NCBI GenBank assembly: GCA_035571275.1
Contig: DATMKQ010000065.1
Coordinates: 1-64,000 of the forward strand
Direction of reading: 5' to 3'
Length of the DNA stretch: 64,000 nucleotides
From: Trebonia sp035571275
GTDB lineage: Bacteria > Actinomycetota > Actinomycetes > Streptosporangiales > Streptosporangiaceae
The notes below the pieces were generated by a model. The model ran no database searches. It saw only the letters and a list, made by a program, of their open reading frames with translations, and had not been told where the DNA came from. Positions 53,443-61,301 of the stretch are shown here, piece after piece. How positions within the stretch are numbered: the first letter of the stretch is position 1; every line of letters begins with the position of its first letter. A program made the position numbers and the translations under genes.

Positions 53443-55182
53443 ATGTCATCGCGTCGTCATAGATTTGTGGTGCTCGCCGGTGGGGCTTCGTGCGCGGCCG
53501 CGCTGGCAGGACTAGTGATCGCGGGTGCACCGGGCGCCGCCACGCCGAAGCTCGGCGTGGCCATAGCCCCTCAGGCAGCCGTGAAATCGCAGTCGCTCGC
53601 AGGTCCGCGTCCGCCGATCGGCCGACCGAAGGCGTCGGGACTGAAGGCAGATCTCAAGCCCGCTGACATGCCCGCGGACGCGGCGTCACCGTGGACGCCG
53701 CTGGTGAACCCGCCGCCGTTCGGGACGCCAGGCACGATGCTGCTGGAGAGCGACGGGACGGTGCTCGTCCACAACGAGCCGGACAACAACACCACGGGCG
53801 GTACGACCGACTGGTGGAAGCTCACGCCGGATGCGAGTGGCAGCTACGCCGACGGGACGTGGACCCAGATCGCGTCGATGCCGGCCGGGTATACCCCCCT
53901 GTACTTCGCGTCGGCGATCCTGCCCGACGGGCGCATGATCGTCGAGGGTGGCGAATACATCGGGGAAAACGCGGTGTGGTCGGACGAGGGCGCGATCTAC
54001 AACCCGGCGACCAACGCCTGGACTTCCGTCGCGCCGCCACCTGGCTGGACGAGCATGGGGGACGCCGCGAGCGAAGTCCTGGCCAACGGCACTTTCATGC
54101 TCCAGCAGCCCTGCCAGAGCTGCCTCACTAACGCGGATTTCAGCATTCAGGACGCATTGCTCAACGCGAAGAACCTGACGTGGCAGATCGTCCAGGCGAC
54201 CGGCAAGAACGACCCCAACGACGAAGAGGGCTGGACCCTCTTGCCGAGCGGCCGGGTGCTGACGGTCGACACCTGGGCGCCGGGTAACACCCAGCTGTAC
54301 AACCCGGCCACCAGGACCTGGTCGTTCGACGGCAACACGGCCGTGAACGGCAATCCCCTCAACCCGTGGCCGGTCGTCGAGATCGGGCCGCAGGTCGAGA
54401 TGCCGGGCGGCAACGTGTTTGTCGTCGGGGCCGGCTCGAGCACGCAAGAGGCACCCACGCCGTGCACCACGGACGCGGACACGCAGACCGCGCTGTACCA
54501 GTACCAGGCCGGGACCCCGGGCACGTGGACCGCGGGGCCGGAGATCCCGCCGATCGGCGGCCAGGAAATGGATAGCACCGACGGACCGGGATCGGTCCTG
54601 CCGGACGGAAACGTGCTGTTCGACGCGAGCGCGTGCGTGTACAACACGCCGACTCACTTCTTCGTCTACAACGCGAGCGCGAACACGATTGCCCAGATCC
54701 CGGACGTGCCCAACGCAGTCAATGACACCTCGTATAACACGCGGATGCTGGCGCTGCCGAACGGCCAGATTCTGTTCAACGACGGCAGCAACCAGATGTT
54801 CGTCTACACGGCCGGCGGGACGCCGAACCCGGCGTGGGCGCCTTCCATCTCTTACCTGAGTTCCACGAGGCTGGCCTCCGGGGGTACCTACACCGTGGCG
54901 GGCACGCAGCTCGCCGGGTTGGACCAGGGAGCCGCCTATGGTGATGACGTCCAGGACAGCACGAACTTCCCCCTGGTCCGGATCACCAACTCCGCTACCG
55001 GCGTGGTTACCTACGCCCGGACCACAAACTGGAGCTCGGTGTCCATCGCTCCAGGCACCCCGTCCTCAACCCAGTTCACCCTGCCGCCAGGGACGCCCGC
55101 GGGCAAGAGCACGCTGGTCGTGGTCGCCAACGGCATCGCCTCAGCGCCTTCGACCGTGTTCGTCAACGGAGGCAACCACTAA
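53443..55182 (+). CDS. Secreted kelch-repeat (galactose-oxidase-like) protein
   Basis: 579 aa from the ATG at 53443, with GGGAGG upstream. Signal peptide (FVVLAGGASCAAALAGLVIAGAPGAA). Kelch-type propeller blades (SAILPDGRMIVEGGEY, WTLLPSGRVLTVDTW, MLALPNGQILFNDGS) are followed by a C-terminal Ig-like domain of the DUF1929 type (TNFPLVRITNSATGVVTYART). In copper radical oxidases the last blade begins Tyr-His; here it is Tyr-Asn (SYNTRM), so copper binding is doubtful. The preceding gap is AT-rich, and the gene may be unrelated to its catabolic neighbours. Confidence 0.75.
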   Translation: MSSRRHRFVVLAGGASCAAALAGLVIAGAPGAATPKLGVAIAPQAAVKSQSLAGPRPPIGRPKASGLKADLKPADMPADAASPWTPLVNPPPFGTPGTMLLESDGTVLVHNEPDNNTTGGTTDWWKLTPDASGSYADGTWTQIASMPAGYTPLYFASAILPDGRMIVEGGEYIGENAVWSDEGAIYNPATNAWTSVAPPPGWTSMGDAASEVLANGTFMLQQPCQSCLTNADFSIQDALLNAKNLTWQIVQATGKNDPNDEEGWTLLPSGRVLTVDTWAPGNTQLYNPATRTWSFDGNTAVNGNPLNPWPVVEIGPQVEMPGGNVFVVGAGSSTQEAPTPCTTDADTQTALYQYQAGTPGTWTAGPEIPPIGGQEMDSTDGPGSVLPDGNVLFDASACVYNTPTHFFVYNASANTIAQIPDVPNAVNDTSYNTRMLALPNGQILFNDGSNQMFVYTAGGTPNPAWAPSISYLSSTRLASGGTYTVAGTQLAGLDQGAAYGDDVQDSTNFPLVRITNSATGVVTYARTTNWSSVSIAPGTPSSTQFTLPPGTPAGKSTLVVVANGIASAPSTVFVNGGNH

Positions 55183-55194
55183 CTAACCGCTATC

Positions 55195-55228
55195 CCAGGC
55201 CCGTCCCGAGCATCCGGGGCGGGCCTGG
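55195..55228. terminator. Strong hairpin terminator between convergent genes
   Basis: 13-bp stem (one T-G wobble) of CCAGGCCCGTCCC with GGGGCGGGCCTGG, loop of eight bases, located 12 bases after the kelch gene and three bases before the end of the cupin gene. It is symmetric enough to act in both directions. Confidence 0.8.
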
Positions 55229-55231
55229 TGC

Positions 55232-56344
55232 TTAACGAGCCGTCGGCGGCAGGTCGGTCAGCTCTGCTTCGTAGATGGCGTCCATCGCCGGCGTCACCCC
55301 AGTCCTGGCCAGCTCGTCGCCAAAGATCTTCCGAATAGCCGGCCGCTCGTCCACGTAGTCGATCTGGTCGCCGCCAACGCGCCGGCTGATCCACGCCTTC
55401 GGCACCCCCTGCGCGTTCCTGATCGACACGCCCTCGTGCTTGAACGCGAGGTACCGCGCCGGCGCGCCGCCGGAGTTGAAGTGCTGGTGAAACCACATGT
55501 TCGGCGGGATGATCAGCGATCCAGCCGACCATTCGTAGCGCCGCGGCTCCTCGCCGTCGGGCCACATGAGGGAGTACCCCGAGCCGGAAAGAACGATGAC
55601 GTGCGCGCCGGGCCCGTGCCGGTGCCCCTTCTTGTAGGTGCCGACGGGAAACTCAGAGATGTGGCTGTTCATCGAGCCTTTGGCCATCGAGAACCGGATG
55701 TGGCCGCCGCCCGCGCCGCGTTCCTTCGCCGGGATCAGCGGCAAGGCGAGGGCGTCAGGCACGAAGTTCGTGTCAAGCAGCAGGCCCTTCACCTCAACCT
55801 TGGCGGCGAAGTAGTCGTGCTCGCCGTTGAACCGGTGCGCGAAGTCCCTGCTCGTGCCGAACACGAAGTCCACGTCGTCGTACAGGTTCAGCACGGGAGG
55901 CAGGTTCGTGGACGAGACGAACTTGGCCGTCTCGAGGCCGGAAAGGTTGCTGTGCTGGTGCCAGGTGTTGAGCGGGATGGCGAACATGGACCCGGCCTGC
56001 CACTCGAACGTGACCTCTTTACCCGCGTCGTTCCACACGCGCGTCGAGCCCCGGCCGTCGAGGATCAGGATCATCTCCTCGAACAGCTGCCGCTGCGGGG
56101 CGAGCGCGCCGCCGCGCGGGATCTCGCAGACGTAGCAGTCATTCGAGGTCCGCGACGCGTCGTGGTTGATGAAGACGCCGCGGCCGCCGCGCCTGTCCCA
56201 CGGCTTCAGTTCCAGGCTGCGCAGGTCACGGACGTAGTGCCCGCCGATGATGTCGAGCCCCTCGGCGGCCACCCAGCGGGTGTACGGGGTCTCCTTCTCG
56301 GTGGCGAACTTCTTAGCGAATCCTTCGTCGAGGACTGGCTCCAT
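55232..56344 (-). CDS. Double-cupin protein (second copy)
   Basis: 370 aa with two cupin domains: EMILILDGRGSTRVW with WHQHSNLSG, then GHRHGPGAHVIVLSGSGYSLMW with WFHQHFNSGG. The His-rich motifs indicate a bound metal in both. It is only distantly similar to the cupin at 45169 but shares the SGSGYSL segment, so the two may be paralogues with different substrates. Divergent from the EutA-type gene. Confidence 0.75.
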   Translation of the reverse strand: MEPVLDEGFAKKFATEKETPYTRWVAAEGLDIIGGHYVRDLRSLELKPWDRRGGRGVFINHDASRTSNDCYVCEIPRGGALAPQRQLFEEMILILDGRGSTRVWNDAGKEVTFEWQAGSMFAIPLNTWHQHSNLSGLETAKFVSSTNLPPVLNLYDDVDFVFGTSRDFAHRFNGEHDYFAAKVEVKGLLLDTNFVPDALALPLIPAKERGAGGGHIRFSMAKGSMNSHISEFPVGTYKKGHRHGPGAHVIVLSGSGYSLMWPDGEEPRRYEWSAGSLIIPPNMWFHQHFNSGGAPARYLAFKHEGVSIRNAQGVPKAWISRRVGGDQIDYVDERPAIRKIFGDELARTGVTPAMDAIYEAELTDLPPTAR

Positions 56345-56400
56345 TGCACGCGCTCCCGTCGCTGTCCAAGCGCTGACGACTTGCTAACCTTAGCCCTCGC

Positions 56401-56429
56401 ATGGGATAAATGTCTAATCATTATTCCAT
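56401..56429. promoter_or_regulatory. Inverted repeat between the second cupin and EutA-like genes
   Basis: Arms ATGGGATAA and TTATTCCAT pair at 8 of 9 positions around 11 bases that include TGTCTAAT, a weak version of the island's half-site. Candidate operator for both divergent genes. Confidence 0.4.
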
Positions 56430-56466
56430 CAGCTTTTCGAATCGCCGTGTCCGACGGAGGTGGGTG

Positions 56467-57996
56467 GTGGTCGTGCATGCTCACGAAGACGAGGACCACG
56501 AGGACGGGCTGACCGAGGCCGACCGCAGGGACATGGTCGCGGCGATGCTCCAGCGGGAGACGCTGCGCCTGCTGACGGTCGGCATCGACATCGGCAGTTC
56601 CACGTCGCACCTGCTGTTCGCACGGGTGCTGTTCCAGCGCCGCGGCAGCCGGGCGGCCCCCAGGTTCGTCCCGGTGGAGCGGACGATCGAATGGCGTTCG
56701 CCCATCATGCTGACGCCGTTCTTGCCGGACGGAACGATCGACGCCGGGCGGCTGTCCCGTTTCATCCGCCGGTGCTACGCCGAGGCGGGACTCAAACCCG
56801 ATGACGTCGATACCGGAGCCGTCATCTTGACCGGCGAAGCCATCAAACGCAAAAACGCGAGCGCGATCAACGAGATCTTCGCCGGGGAGGCGGGCAAGTT
56901 CGTCTGCGCGAGCGCGGGGCACCGCCTCGAGAGCACGCTGGCGGCGCACGGCTCCGGCGCGACCGCCCTCTCCCGCGCCCGCGCCGCGTGCGGCTTGCAC
57001 GTCGACATCGGCGGCGGCACCACGAAGCTCGCGCTGATCGATGACGGGGAAATCCTCAGCGTGGCGGCGTTCGCGGTCGGCGGCCGGCTGATCGCCCAGG
57101 ACGGCGACGGGGCCTGGACCCGGGTAGACGAGGCCGCCGCGATGGTGGCCGCCGACCTCGGCCTGCGGACGTGCCCGGACCGGCTCGCTGACCCAGCCGT
57201 CCGCCGCCAGATCGCCGAGCGGCTCGCCGGCATCGTCGCGGACCAGATCGAAGGCCGCCCGCCCGACCGCCTCGGCCGCTCTTTGGATTTGACCGAACGG
57301 CTCTCGCGTACTGCGGAGCCCGACTACGTGACTGTTTCCGGCGGCGTGGCCGAGTACCTGTTCGGTCACGAAACCGAAGGTCACGGCGACATAGCGCGGG
57401 ATCTGGCGGCCGCGCTCGACACCAGGCTCCGGGCCAGGATCTCACTTCCGGTTGTCGACCCCGGACAGCGCATCCGGGCGACGGTCATCGGCGCGTCGCA
57501 GTTCAGCGCCCAACTGAGTGGCAACACCATCCACCTCGGTGGCGAGGACGCGCTCCCGCTCAGGAACGTCCCGGTCGTCCGCCTCGGCCGGCCCCTTCCG
57601 CATGACGTCGACCCCGGCGAGGTCGCGGCGGCCTTCGGCCGCCGCGCCGCCCAGCAGGACGTGGACACGGCCGGGCCAGTAGCGCTGGCGTTCTCCTGGT
57701 CAGGTCCGGTCAGCTACCCGCGGCTGGCGGCGGTCGCGCGTGCGATCACCCGGGTAGCCGGCTCATCCGCCGCCGACGAAAGCGTGCTGATCCTCGTCGT
57801 GGACGCGGACATCGCGCAGTCGCTTGGCGCGATCCTCACCGAGGAGACCGGCCTGCGCAGGCGCCTGATCGTCTTGGACGGGGTGGAGCTGGCCGACTTC
57901 GACTTCATCGACGTGGGGGAGTACCTGAACCCGCCGGGAGTGCTGCCCGTCCTGATCAAGTCGCTGCTGTTCGCATCCGATGTTTCCAGCCAATAA
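56467..57996 (+). CDS. EutA-type reactivating ATPase (ethanolamine ammonia-lyase reactivase family), orphan
   Basis: 509 aa from the GTG at 56467, with GGAGG six bases upstream. Actin/Hsp70-like ATPase motifs: LTVGIDIGSSTSHLLFAR (phosphate 1) and LHVDIGGGTTKLALID (phosphate 2), with EutA-specific TGEAIKRKNASAINEIFAG and FVCASAGHRLESTLAAHGSGA. EutA exchanges damaged adenosylcobalamin in ethanolamine ammonia-lyase EutBC. No EutBC or other B12 enzyme is in the window, so the target is unknown. It is ten bases upstream of the decarboxylase-like gene and clearly co-transcribed with it. Confidence 0.85.
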   Translation: MVVHAHEDEDHEDGLTEADRRDMVAAMLQRETLRLLTVGIDIGSSTSHLLFARVLFQRRGSRAAPRFVPVERTIEWRSPIMLTPFLPDGTIDAGRLSRFIRRCYAEAGLKPDDVDTGAVILTGEAIKRKNASAINEIFAGEAGKFVCASAGHRLESTLAAHGSGATALSRARAACGLHVDIGGGTTKLALIDDGEILSVAAFAVGGRLIAQDGDGAWTRVDEAAAMVAADLGLRTCPDRLADPAVRRQIAERLAGIVADQIEGRPPDRLGRSLDLTERLSRTAEPDYVTVSGGVAEYLFGHETEGHGDIARDLAAALDTRLRARISLPVVDPGQRIRATVIGASQFSAQLSGNTIHLGGEDALPLRNVPVVRLGRPLPHDVDPGEVAAAFGRRAAQQDVDTAGPVALAFSWSGPVSYPRLAAVARAITRVAGSSAADESVLILVVDADIAQSLGAILTEETGLRRRLIVLDGVELADFDFIDVGEYLNPPGVLPVLIKSLLFASDVSSQ

Positions 57997-58005
57997 GGAG
58001 GGCGC

Positions 58006-58989
58006 ATGCTCCGGCTGACCCTGGCCTGCGGGGACTACGACCGCACCCGGCCGCTCATCGACGGCACCGTCCGGCCGCTGGGGATCGACCTCACCTGCCT
58101 GCCGATGACCATCGAGGAGATCTTCTTCAGGATGGCCCGGTTCCGGGAGTTCGACGCGGCGGAGATGTCGCTGTCCAGTTATCTCGTTTCGCTGTCGGCG
58201 GGCGAGAACGCGCCGCCGTTCGTCGCGATCCCGGTCTTCTTGTCCAGGTCCTTCAGGCACAGCGGAATCTACGTGCACACCGGCAGCGGCATCAGCCGGC
58301 CGGAGGACCTGGTGGGCCGGACGGTGGGCGTGGCGGAATATCAACTGACCGCGAACGTCTGGATCCGCGGCATCCTCGCCGACCGGCACGGCGTCCCTGT
58401 CAATTCGGTGCGCTACCGGACCGGCGGACTGCACCAGCCAGGCCGCCCTGAGAAGCTGGCGGTCACGCTGCCGCCCGACGTCGAGGTGGCGCCGATCGGA
58501 CCTGGCCAGACCCTGTCGGACATGCTGGCCACCGGCGAGATCGACGCGCTGTACACGCCGCGCAGTTTCGCGGAGGGGAACCCGAAGGTCGCCCGGCTGT
58601 TCCCCGACTTCCGCACCGCCGAGACGCGGTACTGGCGGGACACCGGTATCTTCCCGATCATGCACGTGCTTGTGGTCAGGGCCGACGTCTACCGGCGGGA
58701 CCGGTGGATCGCCAGGTCGCTGCTCGAGGCGTGCGCGCGGGCGCGCGAGATCGCGCTATCCGGGCTGGATGAGACCGCTTCGCTGCGCTACATGCTGCCC
58801 TGGCTGGCCGATGACGTGGCGCACGTACAAGAGGTGCTTGGCCGGGAGTACTGGACGTACGGGCTAACGGGCAACGAAGCGGCGCTGGCCGCGATGACCC
58901 GCTACTCCTGCGAGCAGGGCCTCATTCCCCGGCCGTACGAGCCGCGCGAACTGTTCGTCCCTGAGGTGCTCGAAGAGACCCTGATCTAG
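58006..58989 (+). CDS. 4,5-dihydroxyphthalate-decarboxylase-like protein (second copy)
   Basis: 327 aa. Start LRLTLACGDYDRTRPLIDGTVRPLGIDLTCLPM is the family signature, followed by FDAAEMSLSSYLVSLSAGENAPPFVAIPVFLSR and GVAEYQLTANVWIRGIL. It is closer to characterised 4,5-dihydroxyphthalate decarboxylases than the copy at 50962. It would remove a carboxyl group from a dihydroxylated aromatic acid, or bind such a compound. Ribosome-binding site AAGGAGG; follows the EutA-like gene in the same operon. Confidence 0.82.
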   Translation: MLRLTLACGDYDRTRPLIDGTVRPLGIDLTCLPMTIEEIFFRMARFREFDAAEMSLSSYLVSLSAGENAPPFVAIPVFLSRSFRHSGIYVHTGSGISRPEDLVGRTVGVAEYQLTANVWIRGILADRHGVPVNSVRYRTGGLHQPGRPEKLAVTLPPDVEVAPIGPGQTLSDMLATGEIDALYTPRSFAEGNPKVARLFPDFRTAETRYWRDTGIFPIMHVLVVRADVYRRDRWIARSLLEACARAREIALSGLDETASLRYMLPWLADDVAHVQEVLGREYWTYGLTGNEAALAAMTRYSCEQGLIPRPYEPRELFVPEVLEETLI

Positions 58990-59001
58990 GAGGCCGCACA
59001 C

Positions 59002-59727
59002 GTGGTCGAGATACCAGCGAACACATTGGAAGCCGTCACGCTGGCGGCCCAGGGAAACCGCGCGCTCGCGGCGGCGGGCCAGTCGGACATGGTGTGGGGG
59101 CACGCGAGCGTGCGTGACCCGGGGGGCCGCGGCGTCTGGATGAAGTCTTCCGGGTGGGGGTTCGAGGAGATTGAAGAGAGCCGGATCGTCCTGGTGTCCC
59201 CGGATGGTGAGGTGCTGGGCGGCACCGAACGGCGGCACATCGAATACCCGATCCACACCGAGATCATGGCCCGGCGCGCGGACGTCGGCGCGGTGGTGCA
59301 CACCCACTCGGACGCCGCCAACGCGTTCGCCGCGCTGGACGTGCCGCTGCGCCCGCTGAACCACGCCGGCAGCCTGTTCTGCTACCCGGACGTGCCCCGG
59401 TTCACGCTGACCGGGCGGCTGATCAGCACGCGTGAGCTGGGCCAGGCCCTGGCGGACGCGCTCGGCGCCGCCCCCGCGTGCCTGATGCCGCAGCACGGGC
59501 TGGTCGCGACGGGCCAGGACCTCCCCGCCGCCGTGATGACCGCGGTCCTGCTGGACCGGGCCTGCCGGACTCAGCTCACCGCCATGGCGGCCGGCCCGCT
59601 CACCCGGTGGGGGAGCGAGGAGGACACGGTGGCCAAGCGCGCCGAGGTCTGGTCCGACCAGCAGCTTCAGGCGGGCTGGCGCTACCTGGTCAGATCGGCC
59701 GGGCTCAGGCCGCTGGGCGGGACCTAG
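59002..59727 (+). CDS. Class II aldolase/adducin family protein (possible decarboxylase)
   Basis: 241 aa, GTG start with AGGAGG upstream. Metal-binding HTHSD and the later His (MPQHGLV) are in place, and the N-terminal glycine loop is SDMVWGHASVRDP. Family members are fuculose/ribulose phosphate aldolases, but 3,4-dihydroxyphthalate 2-decarboxylases of actinobacteria also belong here, which would fit the neighbouring Rieske oxygenase and decarboxylase-like genes. Third gene of the EutA-decarboxylase-aldolase operon. Confidence 0.8.
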   Translation: MVEIPANTLEAVTLAAQGNRALAAAGQSDMVWGHASVRDPGGRGVWMKSSGWGFEEIEESRIVLVSPDGEVLGGTERRHIEYPIHTEIMARRADVGAVVHTHSDAANAFAALDVPLRPLNHAGSLFCYPDVPRFTLTGRLISTRELGQALADALGAAPACLMPQHGLVATGQDLPAAVMTAVLLDRACRTQLTAMAAGPLTRWGSEEDTVAKRAEVWSDQQLQAGWRYLVRSAGLRPLGGT

Positions 59728-59810
59728 CCGGGCGCGTTCCGCTCAAGGCGGGGTCAAAGGTTGAAAAAAGCCCTCGTTGCGCGATTGTGACGTGTAAAGT
59801 CTTTGCAAAT

Positions 59811-59826
59811 GGTATGACCTTATGCC
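59811..59826. promoter_or_regulatory. Candidate GntR operator, GGTATGACCTTATGCC
   Basis: Close to the site at 43608 (with the flanking base, ATGGT-x-T-x-ACCTT in both). It lies 90 bases upstream of the second Liv-type binding-protein gene and would place the importer under the same regulator. Confidence 0.45.
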
Positions 59827-59915
59827 ACTCTGACACACACCAATCGACCAGGAACTCCGGCTACCTCGCTTAGGCCGACACCGCTTGTGCGGCCACCATC
59901 AAAGGAGATCCCCCC

Positions 59916-61256
59916 ATGAGAGCTCGGATATGGGCATCGGACAGTGATCGGACGCCAACGGCCGCCCGCGAGAGCAAGGGTCAGATCAGGCAGGGATGGC
60001 CGATCCGGCTGACCGCCCTCTCGGCCGCCGCGCTGACGGCGGCAGCCGTGGCAGGCTGCGCCTCTTCGACCGCTGGAACGTCAAGCAGCTCGTCGACCGG
60101 CGGTTCGTCATCGGGCGGTTCGTCGTCGGGCGGCTCGGCGTCCGGCTCCACGTACACCGTTCACGCCATCGTGGGAGAAACGGGCAGCGCGTCCTTCCTC
60201 GGGACCGAGGAGGCCGCGGCGCTCAACGCGCTCGCGAAGCACGTCAACGCCACCGGCGGCATCGACGGGCACCAGCTGGCGTTCGCGATCTCGGACAACC
60301 AGAGCGCGGCCTCGACGTCGGTTTCGCTGGCTTCGCCGCTGCTCGGACAGTCACCCGTCCTGCTCGTCGGCAGCATCACGAGCACTGACAAGCCCGTCGA
60401 TGACCTGGTGACCTCCACCGGCCCCGTCATCTACGACCTGTCCCCAGGCGACCATCCGAAGCCCGGCAGCTTCGTTTACTCCTCGTCGAACTCCACCACC
60501 AACCAGACCCAGGCGTTCATCAACTTCTGCGAGTCGAAGGGGTGGAAGAAGGTGGGGGTTATCACCTCCACCGACTCCTCGGGGCAGGATGGCTGGACGA
60601 ACATCCAGAAGGCCGTGGCCAGCAGCAACGGCGCGGTGACGATCTCCGACCACGAGTCCTTCGACCCCAGCGCGGTCAGCGTCACCACCGAGCTGTCCAA
60701 GATCAAGGCGACCAACCCGCAGGCCGTGATGGTGTGGACGACCGGCACGCCTCTCGGCACGGTGCTGAGCGGCATGCAGCAACTCGGCCTGGACAACGTG
60801 CCCACGATGACCACGAACGGCAACGCGTCCGACGCGGAGATGCAGCGGCTGGCGAACGAACTGCCCGCTCAGCTCTACTTCCCCGGCGCCCCGTTCATGG
60901 CGGGCGTGCAGAACCTGACCGGTCAGACCAAGACCGAGGTGCAGGCCTTCGACGACGCGATGGCGGCCGCGGGGCAGAAGGTCCCCGACGAAGGTGACGC
61001 CCTGTCCTGGGACCCCGGCCTGATCCTGGTCAGCGCGCTGAAGAAGTTCGGCATCGGCGCGACGGCGTCGCAGATCCACCAGTACATCGACTCCCTGACC
61101 GACTTCGCCGGCATCAACGGCACCTACAACTTCACCGACCCTTCGATCCCGGACAACCGCGGGCTGACGATCAACTCGGTCTACATCGCGCAGTGGAACA
61201 AGTCGCAGAGCCAGTGGACGGCTGCCTCAGGGCCGGCCGGTAAGGGAAGCGCCTAA
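59916..61256 (+). CDS. Branched-chain-amino-acid-type ABC substrate-binding lipoprotein (second system)
   Basis: 446 aa, ATG preceded by AAAGGAG. Unusually long N-terminal region before the signal helix, with lipobox AAVAGCASS, then a Ser/Gly linker. Type I binding fold (VHAIVGETGSASFLGTEEAAALNALAKHVNATGGIDG, then VGVITSTDSSGQDGWTNIQKAVASS). It probably captures the aromatic or organic acid substrate of the island. It feeds the fused permease/ATPase encoded 45 bases downstream. Confidence 0.85.
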   Translation: MRARIWASDSDRTPTAARESKGQIRQGWPIRLTALSAAALTAAAVAGCASSTAGTSSSSSTGGSSSGGSSSGGSASGSTYTVHAIVGETGSASFLGTEEAAALNALAKHVNATGGIDGHQLAFAISDNQSAASTSVSLASPLLGQSPVLLVGSITSTDKPVDDLVTSTGPVIYDLSPGDHPKPGSFVYSSSNSTTNQTQAFINFCESKGWKKVGVITSTDSSGQDGWTNIQKAVASSNGAVTISDHESFDPSAVSVTTELSKIKATNPQAVMVWTTGTPLGTVLSGMQQLGLDNVPTMTTNGNASDAEMQRLANELPAQLYFPGAPFMAGVQNLTGQTKTEVQAFDDAMAAAGQKVPDEGDALSWDPGLILVSALKKFGIGATASQIHQYIDSLTDFAGINGTYNFTDPSIPDNRGLTINSVYIAQWNKSQSQWTAASGPAGKGSA

Positions 61257-61301
61257 CCGGCAGGAACCCGGACAAGGACGTGCGGCAGGAGGACGCCTGA
61301 G

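Noticed and set aside
56467..59727. Ethanolamine utilisation locus
   Set aside because: Only the EutA-type protein is present; no EutB, EutC, EutE or microcompartment shell genes are in the window.
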